DNA of 64,000 nt from JACNKJ01 sp964344565 (GTDB lineage: Bacteria > Krumholzibacteriota > Krumholzibacteriia > JACNKJ01), in the NCBI GenBank assembly GCA_964344565.1, contig CAYFNT010000006.1, positions 92,705 through 156,704 of the forward strand, written 5' to 3'. A program made the position numbers and the translations under genes. Shown in pieces: positions 24,317 through 32,940 of the stretch; the stretch's first letter is position 1, and each line of letters begins with the position of its first letter. The notes beneath the pieces were generated by a model. The model ran no database searches and had not been told where the DNA came from. It saw only the letters and a program-made list of their open reading frames with translations.

Positions 24317-24786
24317 TGAAGATCTTCCGCATCACGCGTTCACGCTACGCTGGCAGCGCCTACGCCGGCCTCGGCGGGAGAACGCGATCCGGTCGTTGGC
24401 ATGAGAGAGGTCCCTCGATCACCTACGCATCCGAGTCGAGAGCCCTGGCCGCCCTCGAAATCCTCGTCAATCTGGACCCAGAAGATTTGCCCGATGACCT
24501 CGTGATCGTCCCCGCCGACCTGCCCGAGGCCTGTTGCCTGGAGATCCACAAGAGGGACCTACCGAGAAACTGGAGACTGTCGCCCTCCCCCGACTCCACC
24601 CAGAAGCTCGGAGGCGAATGGTTGAAAAGGGGCGACACTCTGGCAATGATCCTTCCCTCTGCGGTGATTCCCGAGGAGCGGAACATCGTCCTCAATCCCG
24701 AGCATTCGGACTTTTCCCGGCTGCGTGTCGGCAGGCCGGAACCTTTCACCCTGGATCCCAGATTGAGAAGGAATCGCCGAACCTAG
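24316..24786 (+). CDS. RES-domain toxin (NAD-degrading toxin family)
   Basis: RES-domain toxin of 156 residues. Characterised members (for example MbcT) deplete NAD. The RES signature is seen as GGRTRSGRWHERGPSITYASESRALAALEILV: Arg27 and Arg31, Tyr37 and Glu48 are the conserved active-site type residues. Further on, LGGEWLKRGDTLAMILPSAVIPEERNIVLNPEHSDF matches the second half of the fold, including the usual VLNPxHxDF end. It is co-translated with the antitoxin. Its last four bases overlap the convergent dehydrogenase gene. No truncation is visible, so the toxin appears intact. Confidence 0.93.
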   Translation: MKIFRITRSRYAGSAYAGLGGRTRSGRWHERGPSITYASESRALAALEILVNLDPEDLPDDLVIVPADLPEACCLEIHKRDLPRNWRLSPSPDSTQKLGGEWLKRGDTLAMILPSAVIPEERNIVLNPEHSDFSRLRVGRPEPFTLDPRLRRNRRT

Positions 24787-25946
24787 AGGTCTTCGAGGGA
24801 TTCCTCGAGGACGAGATCGTGTTCGGCCAGTTCGGACAGGTAGGGTCCGGGGACGATGGCCTCTTCCAGACGCATGGCGCCCTCCCGGGGAGTTTCTCCA
24901 CGAGCCAGGAGCTGCAGCACCAGGGAGGCCGGGAATGCCGTGCCCCGGCGCATGGCGGAGAAGCCGGTTTCCTCGTCGTAACGGTCGATCATGCGGAGGC
25001 GACGCCGCCTGGCCCTGCCGTCCAGACGGCCCTCGGCTTCCACCTGGAAGATCACCAGATCCCGGATCTCCCTGCCCCGGTCCAGATGCCGGGTGAGGAT
25101 ATCGCCTGAGAATCGGCGGGGCGAGAGCCGGGCGCCCTCGATCTCCAGAGGCTCCTCTTCCAGGAAGCCCAGATCCCTCAACAGTCGAATCTTCTCGAAG
25201 TGTCCGGGGTAACGTACTGTCTTGTATTCAAGTTCACGGACGCGCCCCTCCAGGCTCCAGGGCAGGGTGCTGGTGCCGCCCAGGGTCGGGCAGGCCTCGC
25301 AGCGCCCCAGGGGTTCGGGCAATTCGAGGATCTCGGTCTCGCTCAGGGTGGGCACCCGGGCGATCTTGCCGCCCTTCAGCACCACCGCCTCGCCCAGGTA
25401 CTCGTTGATGAGGCCGTGGATGGAGAAGAAGAGGGCGTAGTCCAGGGGCGGCTGGGGATCGGAGGGCAGGCCCCCCACGCGGATGCGAAGGCTGTCCACC
25501 TCGTCCATGCCCTCGATGGCGGCCATGGCCGCGGTGGCCGACAGGCCGGGAGCCAGTCCGCAGTCGGGCACGAGGCGTGCGCCGTTCTCGGCGGCCAGCT
25601 CGTCGAGCTCCAGGATCTTCAGCACGATATCCGTGTTGCCGCCGAGGTCCACGTAGTGCACGCCGCGACGGGCGCAGGCTTCGGCGACGGGAAGGGTCAT
25701 GAAGTAGGGAAGGGCGTTGAAGCAGGCGTCGGCCCTGTCCAAGAGCTCGCCCAGGGCCGCATCGTCGGAAAGGTCCGCCACCGCCGTCTCGACATCCAGG
25801 GTAGAGGAAGGCAGGGACTTCGCGGCGGCGTGGACGATCTCGGCCTCGCGATCCACCATGAGCACGGATTCCACGCCGCGGCTGCGGGCCAGATCCCAAG
25901 CCGCGGCGCTGCCCTGAAGGCCGGCTCCGAGCACGATGAAGCGCAA
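24783..25946 (-). CDS. Saccharopine dehydrogenase-like oxidoreductase (lysine 6-dehydrogenase type)
   Basis: NAD(P)-dependent enzyme of the saccharopine dehydrogenase superfamily, 387 residues, nearest in pattern to L-lysine 6-dehydrogenase. The Rossmann domain starts IVLGAGLQGSAAAWDLA and has VDREAE at the end of strand 2. FNALPYFMTLPVAEACARRGVHYVDLGGN and DCGLAPGLSATAA are typical of the family. The catalytic C-terminal part includes GGLP and LEYKTVRYPGHFEKI. The TTG start follows the lipoprotein stop by one base, so the two genes form an operon. Exact substrate is not certain. Confidence 0.87.
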   Translation of the reverse strand: MRFIVLGAGLQGSAAAWDLARSRGVESVLMVDREAEIVHAAAKSLPSSTLDVETAVADLSDDAALGELLDRADACFNALPYFMTLPVAEACARRGVHYVDLGGNTDIVLKILELDELAAENGARLVPDCGLAPGLSATAAMAAIEGMDEVDSLRIRVGGLPSDPQPPLDYALFFSIHGLINEYLGEAVVLKGGKIARVPTLSETEILELPEPLGRCEACPTLGGTSTLPWSLEGRVRELEYKTVRYPGHFEKIRLLRDLGFLEEEPLEIEGARLSPRRFSGDILTRHLDRGREIRDLVIFQVEAEGRLDGRARRRRLRMIDRYDEETGFSAMRRGTAFPASLVLQLLARGETPREGAMRLEEAIVPGPYLSELAEHDLVLEESLEDL

Positions 25947-25947
25947 A

Positions 25948-26346
25948 CTAGAAGCTTCCGTTGATCTGGTAGTAGAGAACGAGAATCAGGATGGAGATTC
26001 CCGCGAGGCCTCCGCCCACGACCCACTTGTTGTTCTTATGCAGCTCGATCCTGCTGACCTTGTCCTTGGCCAGCATGAGCTCGGCTTCGCGGCTGACGAC
26101 TCCGTCGTCGATGATCTCCACGTTGAGGAGATGGAAGAATTCCCCTTCGGCGCTCTTGAGAGTCTGGGCCTTGTAGATGATGCCGTCCTCCCCGGTCATC
26201 TTCACGTTGCCCGTGTAGTTCTCCAGGTCGGCGGACTCATCCGCGCTCATGACCTCGGGGTTGAGTTCGGTCCTCTGGGTGCAGCCGCCCAGGAGAAGGG
26301 CGAGGAGGATCGTCACGAGAGCGAAGGACGCGCGGCCACTCTTCAT
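25948..26346 (-). CDS. Small lipoprotein with C-terminal membrane helix
   Basis: This 132-residue protein has a lipoprotein signal (lipobox LLGGC after a hydrophobic stretch). It has a short soluble domain rich in strands (ENYTGNVKMTGEDGIIYKAQTLKSAEGEFFHLLNVEIID) and a second hydrophobic segment at the end, VVGGGLAGISILILVLYYQI. Two membrane anchors on a small domain suggest an inner-membrane or membrane-bridging location. I do not recognise the family. AAGGAG precedes the ATG and a promoter lies just upstream. It is transcribed with the dehydrogenase gene, but the functional relation is unknown. Confidence 0.75.
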   Translation of the reverse strand: MKSGRASFALVTILLALLLGGCTQRTELNPEVMSADESADLENYTGNVKMTGEDGIIYKAQTLKSAEGEFFHLLNVEIIDDGVVSREAELMLAKDKVSRIELHKNNKWVVGGGLAGISILILVLYYQINGSF

Positions 26347-26393
26347 CACTGCTTGCTCCTTGGAGAAATGGAATTGCCGTTCGGGGCGGGCGG

Positions 26394-26422
26394 AAAATAG
26401 CACTTGTCCCGGCGAGGATCAA
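26394..26422 (-). promoter_or_regulatory. Promoter of the lipoprotein-dehydrogenase operon
   Basis: TTGATC (26417-26422), 17-nt spacer, TATTTT (26394-26399) on the minus strand, about 50 nt before the lipoprotein start and 27 nt after the purF end. Confidence 0.6.
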
Positions 26423-26449
26423 GCCTTGTCGGGGCGGTATCGGCCCCGT

Positions 26450-27862
26450 TCAGAGCCGCGACTCCGGCTCCAGGGTCTTGTCGAGGCTGAACTTGTCCCA
26501 GGCCTCCACGTCCACCGGATAGTCGCCGCTGAAGCAGGCCGTGCAGAAATCCTCGGGGACGGCCACGCAGGATCGCATGCCCTCCAGAGAGAGATAGCCC
26601 AGGGATTCCACCGCCAGGAAATCACGGATGCCAGGCACGTCCATGTTGTTGCGGATGAGTTCGGCCTTGGTGGGCATGTCGATGCCGTAGAAACAGGGAT
26701 GGGCGATGGGCGGACTGCTGATGCGCAGGTGCACCTCGGCCGCCCCGGCGCCCTTGAGCAGGCGCACGAGCTTCTTCATGGTGCTGCCGCGCACGATGGA
26801 GTCGTCCACCACCACCACGCGTTTGTTCTTGAGCACGCCCCGCACGGGATTGAACTTGATGAGCACGCCGCGGTCCCGCACCGACTGCTTCGGATTGATG
26901 AAGGTGCGCCCCACGTAGTGGTTGCGGATGAGCCCGAACTCGAAGCGGATGCCGCTCTCGAGGCTGTAGCCCAGGGCGGCGCTGTTGCTGGAGTCGGGCA
27001 CGCCGATGACGATGTCGGCCTCCACCGGATGCTCCCGCGCCAGCTGCTTGCCCAGCTTGCGGCGGATCTTGTCCACGTTGTCGTTGAAGACGATGCTGTC
27101 CGGCCGCGAGAAGTAGACGTACTCGAAGATGCACTGGGCCAGGCGCGGCGCCTCCTTCACCCGCCGGGAACGCGGGCCTTCCTCGCCGATGATCACCAGC
27201 TCGCCGGGAATCACGTCGCGGGTGTACTTGCCGCGCACGATGTCGAAGGCGCAGCTCTCGGAGGCCACCATCCAGGCGCCGTCCAGCAGACCCAGGCAGA
27301 GCGGCCTGAAGCCCATGGGATCGCGATAGGCGTAGATGTTGTCCTTGGACTGGATGATCAGGCTGAAGGCGCCCTCGAGCCCGTCCACGGCCTCGGCGAT
27401 CATGTCCTCCACCGACTCCATGTTCGAGCGCACCATGCGATGCAGCACGATCTCGCTGTCGCTGGTCGACTGGAAGATGCTGCCCTCGCGCTCCATCGCC
27501 TTCCGGAGCGCCATGGCGTTGGTGATGTTTCCGTTGTGCGCGATGGCGAGGCGGCCGACCCGCGTGTCCACCACGATGGGCTGGGCGTTGAGCAGGCTCA
27601 CCCGGCCCGTGGTCGAGTAGCGGTTGTGCCCGATGGCCATCCGGCCCTTGAGGTCGGCCAGTCCCTCCTGGCTGAACACGTCGCCCACCTGTCCCATGCC
27701 CATCTGCCGGCGCATCTGCACGCCGTCGCTCACCACCATGCCGCTGGACTCCTGCCCGCGATGCTGCAGGGAGTAGAGGCCCAGATAGGTGATCTCGGCG
27801 GCTTCGGGGTGTCCCCAGATGCCGAAGACTCCGCACTCCTCGCGAGGACGGTCACTCTGCAT
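26450..27862 (-). CDS. purF: Amidophosphoribosyltransferase
   Basis: PurF makes phosphoribosylamine from PRPP and glutamine, the first committed step of purine synthesis. The 470 residues have a short propeptide, then the N-terminal nucleophile Cys10 in EECGVFGIWG. LYSLQHRGQESSGM and GHNRYSTTG (glutaminase) follow, and the PRPP loop VVVDDSIVRGSTMKKLV. Cysteines for a 4Fe-4S cluster seem present near the C-terminus (CFYGID, CVAVPEDFCTACFSGDYP). Its ATG overlaps the preceding gene's stop (TGATG). It closes the purL-purQ-purS-like operon. Confidence 0.98.
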   Translation of the reverse strand: MQSDRPREECGVFGIWGHPEAAEITYLGLYSLQHRGQESSGMVVSDGVQMRRQMGMGQVGDVFSQEGLADLKGRMAIGHNRYSTTGRVSLLNAQPIVVDTRVGRLAIAHNGNITNAMALRKAMEREGSIFQSTSDSEIVLHRMVRSNMESVEDMIAEAVDGLEGAFSLIIQSKDNIYAYRDPMGFRPLCLGLLDGAWMVASESCAFDIVRGKYTRDVIPGELVIIGEEGPRSRRVKEAPRLAQCIFEYVYFSRPDSIVFNDNVDKIRRKLGKQLAREHPVEADIVIGVPDSSNSAALGYSLESGIRFEFGLIRNHYVGRTFINPKQSVRDRGVLIKFNPVRGVLKNKRVVVVDDSIVRGSTMKKLVRLLKGAGAAEVHLRISSPPIAHPCFYGIDMPTKAELIRNNMDVPGIRDFLAVESLGYLSLEGMRSCVAVPEDFCTACFSGDYPVDVEAWDKFSLDKTLEPESRL

Positions 27863-28431
27863 CAGAGGCTCACCTCCTCCACGGAGAGCAGCCTGCCCTC
27901 CTGGAAATGCGGGTTGAGCAGCAGGCCGCGTTCGCGGTTGCGGCTGAGGGCGAGACCCGTGAGCGCGCCGCGGGCCATGGACTCGTCCTCGGCCTTGAGG
28001 GTGATGTCCCAGAGCACGCCGCCCTGGAGGGACTGGAGCTTCGCCCCGCCCAGTCGCGGCTCCACCCTGCGCCGGAGCGCGTCGCGCTCGCCGCCTTCCT
28101 CGGTGACGAGCAGCTGCAGGCGCCAGGCTCGGCCTCCCGACACCTTCGAAGGTTCGAGGGCCGCCGCGGCATCGAGGGCGTCGCCGTCGCCCCAGGCACC
28201 TTCGCTGAACTCTGCGCGGTGCTTCGTGGTGTTCACGAAGACGCTGGTGCGGGCCACTTCCTTTTCCACCTTCTCGCGGAAGGCATCACCCTCGCCGCTG
28301 AATCGCCATAGCTCGCTGCGTTTCAGGTCCAGCAGGATTCCCTGCCAACCGAGGGTCTCGTCGAGGGCCATGCGGGCGGTCTGCTTCACCAGGTCGCCGG
28401 TCTTCAGGTCGACGCGCAGATCAAGGCGCAT
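27862..28431 (-). CDS. Putative tandem PurS: two PurS-like domains in the purine operon
   Basis: 189-residue protein between purQ and purF, where purS is expected. Residues 1-75 resemble PurS: a first strand LDLRVDLKTG, a helix to LDETLGWQGILLDLKRSELWRF, then DAFREKVEKEVARTSVFVNT. Residues 100-189 repeat the pattern, AWRLQLLVTEEGG..., LQGGVLWDITLKAED, and a closing RERGLLLNPHFQEGR like the PurS end LLANPVIEDY. PurS normally is an 80-residue protein that bridges PurL and PurQ in FGAM synthase. A fused pair would supply the dimer in one chain. The assignment rests on operon position and this pattern, with weak identity. Confidence 0.6.
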   Translation of the reverse strand: MRLDLRVDLKTGDLVKQTARMALDETLGWQGILLDLKRSELWRFSGEGDAFREKVEKEVARTSVFVNTTKHRAEFSEGAWGDGDALDAAAALEPSKVSGGRAWRLQLLVTEEGGERDALRRRVEPRLGGAKLQSLQGGVLWDITLKAEDESMARGALTGLALSRNRERGLLLNPHFQEGRLLSVEEVSL

Positions 28432-29260
28432 GCTGTACCTCCCGGCGGCTGGCCGCCTCCACCATCGCCTTGAGCACGGTCATGCCCGGGCCGTCTCCAC
28501 GCAGTCTCGTCCAGTCGCCGCCGGCCTCCCGCCGATGTTCGCCCCAAGGTCCCTCGAGTTCCTCCGGAACCTGTCCCAGCCAGGCGCTCCGCTCGGGATG
28601 GGGCATCATGGCCAGCACGTTGCCCTCGGGATTGCAGAGCCCCGCCGCGGCCTCGAGGCTGCCGTTGGGGGTCACCGGCCAGTCGCCGTTCACGCGTCCC
28701 TCGGCGTCGCAGTAGCGCAACACGATCTGTCCCGCGGCGGACAGCTCCTCGAATAGTCCTTCGCGGCGGGAAGTGAATCGTCCCTCGCCGTGGGCGAAGG
28801 GAACGGGCAGCACCTCGCCGGCCTTGGTGCCCAGCCAGGAGGAGCTCGACGGCTCCACCTTCAGATGGCTCCACTGGGTGAAGTAGCCCTCGCGGCCCGG
28901 CATTCGGTTGGTGGCCAGGGCCAGTTCCACTTCTCCCGGACGCAGCCCGGGGATGAATCCGCCTTCCACGAGAACCTGGGCTCCGTTGCAGATGCCCAGG
29001 ACGGGTTTCCCCTTGGCGGCCTCTTCGGCCAGGGCGCCGAGGATCTTCTCCTTGCTGGCCACCACGCCCGCGCGGATGCGGTCCTGGTAGCTGAAGCCGC
29101 CGGGCAGGAGGAAGAGGTCGAAGCTCGCCAGCAGCGAAGGATCCTCGTTCCAGCGATGCACCTCGGCCGAAGCGCCGGCGTCTTCCAGCGCTCGGGCCGA
29201 TTCGTATTCGCAGTTCACGCCGGGGAACTGGATCACGCAGGCGCGGGGACGATCAGACAT
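28421..29260 (-). CDS. purQ: FGAM synthase glutaminase subunit
   Basis: PurQ supplies ammonia from glutamine for formylglycinamidine ribonucleotide synthase. The class I amidotransferase motifs are the nucleophile in GICNGAQVL (about residue 96) and the His-Glu pair in MMPHPERS. The N-terminus reads ACVIQFPGVNCEYE, typical of PurQ. At 279 residues it is longer than the Bacillus form (227), with insertions around 130-200 like archaeal PurQ. It overlaps purL by 8 nt and the PurS-like gene by 11 nt. Confidence 0.96.
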   Translation of the reverse strand: MSDRPRACVIQFPGVNCEYESARALEDAGASAEVHRWNEDPSLLASFDLFLLPGGFSYQDRIRAGVVASKEKILGALAEEAAKGKPVLGICNGAQVLVEGGFIPGLRPGEVELALATNRMPGREGYFTQWSHLKVEPSSSSWLGTKAGEVLPVPFAHGEGRFTSRREGLFEELSAAGQIVLRYCDAEGRVNGDWPVTPNGSLEAAAGLCNPEGNVLAMMPHPERSAWLGQVPEELEGPWGEHRREAGGDWTRLRGDGPGMTVLKAMVEAASRREVQHAP

Positions 29261-31634
29261 GGGCCGCCTCCTCTCCCGCGGGGAAGACCGAGGGCAAGGT
29301 TCCCCTCCAGGCTTCGTTCAGCTTTTCCAGTTCGAGATCCACGCGGAGCTCGCCTTCCACGGCGATCTTCAGCCGCGCTCCGTCGCTCACCCGTCCCGCG
29401 CGGATCACCTCGACTCCGCGGCGCTGAAGCTCCGCCTCGAAATCCTTCTCGTGGTCCGTCTTCACTTCCACCAGGAAGCCGCCGGTCTCGCTGAAGAGCT
29501 GTACCTCGGGCGACAGTTCCCCGCGCAGATCCAAGTCGAGCCCCAGGCGCCCCGAGGCGCGGCGTCCGAGCATCATCTCGGCGGCGCAGGCGGCCAGTCC
29601 GCCCTCGCTGATGTCGTGGGCGGCGGCCACCCAGCCGGACTGGACGGCGGTGATGAGGGCCAGGCTCTGGGCCCTGAGCTCCCGGAAGCCGGGTTCGGGG
29701 ACGACCCCGCCTGCACTCTCGTAAACGATGCGATGGTAGGCGCTTCCGCCCATCTCTTCGCGTCTTGCGCCAAGCAGGTAGACGGCGTCCCCTTCCGCCG
29801 CGAGGGCCATGCCCGAGACCCGGCTGAGGTCGGGCACCCGGCCCGTGAGGGCCACCACGGGGCTGGGCGGGATGGCCGCACCCTGGGCGCTCTCATTATA
29901 GAAGGACACGTTCCCGCTGATCACCGGGATGGGATTCACCGGCTCGGCGTCCTGCTCGTCCTCGGCCATGCGGCCTATCTTCGTGCAGGCCTCGCCGATG
30001 GCGCGCACCCCTTCGGCGAAGGCCGCGAAGGCTTCGGGCTTCTCGGGATTGCCGTAGTTCAGGCAGTCGGTGAGGGCCAGGGGCCAGGCGCCCACGCAGG
30101 CCAGGTTGCGCACCGACTCGCAGACGGCCAGGGCCGCCCCCTTCCAGGGATCCCGCTCGCCGTAGTAGGGATTGCCGTCGGCGCTGATGGCCATGCCCAG
30201 GGGCGTGTCCTTGAAGGGCGCGATGAGCCCCGCGTCGGCCTCGCCGGGACGCAGATAGGCGCATCCCTTCACTTCCTGATCGTAGTGCTCGAAGAGGTAG
30301 CTGCGGTCGCAGAGGTTGGGATCGGCCAGCAGGGTGAGCAGGTCGGCGCCCAGGTCGCGACTCGCTTCGCGGGCCGGCTCGGGCGGCTCGAGAAGCTCGA
30401 GCTTCTCGGCGCGGTCGTAGCGGATGCCGCTGGTGACCACTTCCACCGGAGCGTCGCAGAGAATGTCCTCGCCCCGGCTCAACACGTAGCGCTGGTCCTC
30501 GGTGACCTCGCCGGCCACCCGGGCGCAGGCGCCGCGGTAGACATGGGGAAGGTCGTAGTCCTCGTTGTAGATCTTCAGGATCTTCTCGCTGATGCGCCGC
30601 GGCACGGCCAGGCCGTAGCGCTCCTGGGTCTCGCTGCAGGCGATGACCTGACTGGGCAGGGCGATGTCCGACACCGACACCTTTTCCAGATCGACGCGCA
30701 TGCCGAAGCCGCCGGCCTCGGCCAGTTCGCTGGACACGCAGGCGATGCCGCCGGCGCCGAGGTCCTTGAAGCCGATGGCCACGCCCTCTTCGCGGGCCAG
30801 GCGCAGCACGGCCTTGTTGGCCTCGCTGAGCACCCGCTTGAGGAAGGGATCGGGAACCTGCACGGCCCCGCGGTTCTCCTCCTCCTCGTCGAGGATGACG
30901 CTGGCGAAGGCCGCGCCTCCGAAACCGCTCTCGTCGGTGGGCTTGCCCACCAGGATGAAGTCGTAGGGTTCCTCGTGGGCCTGCTCGGGCACGAAGCTGT
31001 GGACCACCTCGTCCTCGGGCACCAGGCCCACGGCCACGACGTTGACCAGGCAATTGTCGTCGTAACCGGGATGGAAGACCAGGTCGCCGCCTAGATTGGG
31101 CACGCCCAGGGCGTTGCCGTAGTGCCAGATGCCGTCGACCACGCCGGCGAGGATCTCGCGGCTGCGCTCGCCGTACGGACCGCGGGGATCGCCCATGCGC
31201 AGAGGATCGAGCACCCCCACCACGTCGGCGCCCATGCAGTAGACGTCGCGCACGATGCCGCCGATGCCCGTGGCCGCGCCCTCGAAGGGCAGCACCTGAC
31301 TGGGATGGTTATGGCTCTCGTGGCTCATGACCACGCACCAGTCCCGTCCGTCGGCCTTGCCGAGACGCACCACTCCGGCATCCTCCACGGGACCGAGGAC
31401 CACGTCGGGTCCATCGCCGGGCAGGTGGTTCTTCAGTAGCCGTCGGCTGCTCTTGTAGGAGCAGTGTTCGGACCACATGGTGTTGAACAGTGTGAGCTCG
31501 GTGAGCGTGGGATCACGTCCGAGCAATTCCGCGGTACGCCGCGCTTCCGAGAGCTTCAGGTTCAGGGCGTGCTCGCTCAGAACCGCTTGAAGCTCGGTAT
31601 CGGAAAGACGGGTGACCTCGATCACCGCTTCCAT
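29253..31634 (-). CDS. purL: FGAM synthase large subunit (small-type PurL)
   Basis: ATP-dependent subunit of formylglycinamidine ribonucleotide synthase. It is the separate-subunit form (793 residues from MEAVIEVTRL), not the 1300-residue fusion. Landmarks are GRDPTLTELTLFNTMWSEHCSYKSSRR with the catalytic His, SHESHNHPSQVLPFEGAATGIGGIVRDVYCMGADVVG, FKDLGAGGIACVSSELAE, and VSFYNES followed by the second AIRS-like half. It is about 50 residues longer than Bacillus PurL, mainly at the N-terminus (1-45). The frame is open further upstream, but that part holds the promoter. First gene of the operon. Confidence 0.96.
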   Translation of the reverse strand: MEAVIEVTRLSDTELQAVLSEHALNLKLSEARRTAELLGRDPTLTELTLFNTMWSEHCSYKSSRRLLKNHLPGDGPDVVLGPVEDAGVVRLGKADGRDWCVVMSHESHNHPSQVLPFEGAATGIGGIVRDVYCMGADVVGVLDPLRMGDPRGPYGERSREILAGVVDGIWHYGNALGVPNLGGDLVFHPGYDDNCLVNVVAVGLVPEDEVVHSFVPEQAHEEPYDFILVGKPTDESGFGGAAFASVILDEEEENRGAVQVPDPFLKRVLSEANKAVLRLAREEGVAIGFKDLGAGGIACVSSELAEAGGFGMRVDLEKVSVSDIALPSQVIACSETQERYGLAVPRRISEKILKIYNEDYDLPHVYRGACARVAGEVTEDQRYVLSRGEDILCDAPVEVVTSGIRYDRAEKLELLEPPEPAREASRDLGADLLTLLADPNLCDRSYLFEHYDQEVKGCAYLRPGEADAGLIAPFKDTPLGMAISADGNPYYGERDPWKGAALAVCESVRNLACVGAWPLALTDCLNYGNPEKPEAFAAFAEGVRAIGEACTKIGRMAEDEQDAEPVNPIPVISGNVSFYNESAQGAAIPPSPVVALTGRVPDLSRVSGMALAAEGDAVYLLGARREEMGGSAYHRIVYESAGGVVPEPGFRELRAQSLALITAVQSGWVAAAHDISEGGLAACAAEMMLGRRASGRLGLDLDLRGELSPEVQLFSETGGFLVEVKTDHEKDFEAELQRRGVEVIRAGRVSDGARLKIAVEGELRVDLELEKLNEAWRGTLPSVFPAGEEAAHV

Positions 31635-31688
31635 GGGATGACCGCCCGGGGCTGAGATTTTGGGGTAGGAAGGGCCGGGAAAGACTGT

Positions 31689-31716
31689 ATAGTAAGCATC
31701 CAAGTTGTTTGGTCAA
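31689..31716 (-). promoter_or_regulatory. Candidate promoter of the purL operon
   Basis: TTGACC (31711-31716), 16-nt spacer, TACTAT (31689-31694; overlaps a TATACA) on the minus strand, 55-83 nt before the chosen purL ATG. The leader 31635-31688 shows no riboswitch-like structure that I can identify. Confidence 0.5.
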
Positions 31717-31730
31717 GGAAAAGCTTAGGG

Positions 31731-31751
31731 CTGCCCGCTACCCGCTGCCCA
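31731..31751. repeat. Three heptamer tandem repeats (CTGCCCG type)
   Basis: CTGCCCG, CTACCCG and CTGCCCA stand head to tail in the divergent spacer between purL and sppA. Same 7-nt period as the AGTCTCC arrays near rpoN and in htrA, but a different unit sequence. Confidence 0.6.
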
Positions 31752-31818
31752 TTGTCGGCCAGAGCCCTGGCGGGATGCGAGTAGCAGGAGGCAGAACCCC
31801 ACGAAGGTTGGTCCCGTC

Positions 31819-32838
31819 ATGGAATCCCACAAGATCATCGCCACCATCTTCCATATCCTGGGCATCGTCGTGATCCTGGGCTTCTTGGTGCTCCAGGGCG
31901 TGAGCTGCACCTTCCTCATGAGCGCCATGAGCGAGGGACAGGCCGGCGCGCCCGCTCCCGGCATGGACAGCCACCTCTTCGGCGACAAGGGCGCCCAGGC
32001 CCGATTCCTGAGGGTGCCGGTGATGGGCGTGATCAGCTATGCGCCCGCCGAGAGCTTCCTGGGCGTATCCGAGATGAGCATTCCCGAGCGCGTGGACAAG
32101 CTGCTCGCCCACGCGGCCGAATCCGATCGCATCGACGGCGTGCTCCTGGACATCGACTCCCCCGGCGGCGCGGTGGACCCCAGCGACGTGATCTTCCACC
32201 AGCTCATGCGGTTCAAGGAGGACACGGGCAAGCCCGTGGTGGCGCGCATGAACGGCCTCGCCGCCAGCGGCGGTTACTATATCGCGGTGGCGGGAGATCG
32301 CATCATGGCCCATCCCTCCACCCTCACCGGCTCCATCGGCGTGATCATGCAGTCCCTGAACATGGCCGGTCTCTTCGACAAGGTGGGGCTCGACCTCGTC
32401 ACCCTGACCAGCGGTCCCAACAAGGATCTGCTCAACCCCGGCCGCGAGATGACCGAGGAGGAACGCGAGATCCTCATGGGCGTCATCGAGGAGACCCACG
32501 AGCAGTTCGTCCAGGCGGTGGCCCTCGGCCGCGGCATGGACCTGGAAACCCTCCGCCCCCTGGCCGACGGACGCATCTACACCTCGCGCCAGGCCCTCGA
32601 GCACGGCCTCATCGACGACATCGGCTACGAGGAAGACCTGCTGGACATCCTGCGCCAGGTCTCCGGCGTCGAGACCGTGGAGGTGGTGCGCCACAAGCTG
32701 CCGAGCAAGCTCTGGGACTTCCTCGACATGGGCCTCGAAAGCGCCGCGCGTCACTTCCGCCCCGAGAGCCAGTTGAAACTATTCGAGTATTTGGACCGGA
32801 AGCCCGGCCTCTACTATCTATGGGAGCCGGGGCATTAG
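31819..32838 (+). CDS. sppA: Signal peptide peptidase SppA (S49 family)
   Basis: Inner-membrane serine protease that degrades cleaved signal peptides. The 339 residues start with a membrane anchor (about 6-28, IIATIFHILGIVVILGFLVLQG). The S49 domain then has LLDIDSPGGAVDPSDVI. The nucleophile Ser lies in MNGLAASGGYYIAVAGD, followed by STLTGSIGVIMQ, and the general-base Lys in LTSGPNKDLLNPGREM. Length fits the short single-domain form found outside enteric bacteria. It is divergent from purL and followed by the regulator at 32941, which has its own promoter. Confidence 0.94.
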   Translation: MESHKIIATIFHILGIVVILGFLVLQGVSCTFLMSAMSEGQAGAPAPGMDSHLFGDKGAQARFLRVPVMGVISYAPAESFLGVSEMSIPERVDKLLAHAAESDRIDGVLLDIDSPGGAVDPSDVIFHQLMRFKEDTGKPVVARMNGLAASGGYYIAVAGDRIMAHPSTLTGSIGVIMQSLNMAGLFDKVGLDLVTLTSGPNKDLLNPGREMTEEEREILMGVIEETHEQFVQAVALGRGMDLETLRPLADGRIYTSRQALEHGLIDDIGYEEDLLDILRQVSGVETVEVVRHKLPSKLWDFLDMGLESAARHFRPESQLKLFEYLDRKPGLYYLWEPGH

Positions 32839-32860
32839 ATCCGACTTTTCCCTTATCCCA

Positions 32861-32889
32861 TAGACTTGAGTAGTGAAATTGTATATTCT
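32861..32889 (+). promoter_or_regulatory. Promoter of the XRE/FG-GAP gene
   Basis: TAGACT (32861-32866), 17-nt spacer, TATTCT (32884-32889), 52-80 nt before the start codon in an AT-rich spacer. Confidence 0.55.
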
Positions 32890-32940
32890 CCGAAATGATC
32901 AAAATTCACGACTGAACATCAGGCATCATTCCGGACGGCA

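Noticed and set aside
29259..31094. 611-codon plus-strand frame opposite purL
   Set aside because: Antisense shadow; no ribosome site or domain, and purL is intact on the other strand.
31635..31703. Purine riboswitch in the purL leader
   Set aside because: The leader is short and I cannot find the paired P1-P3 core or conserved loop residues.
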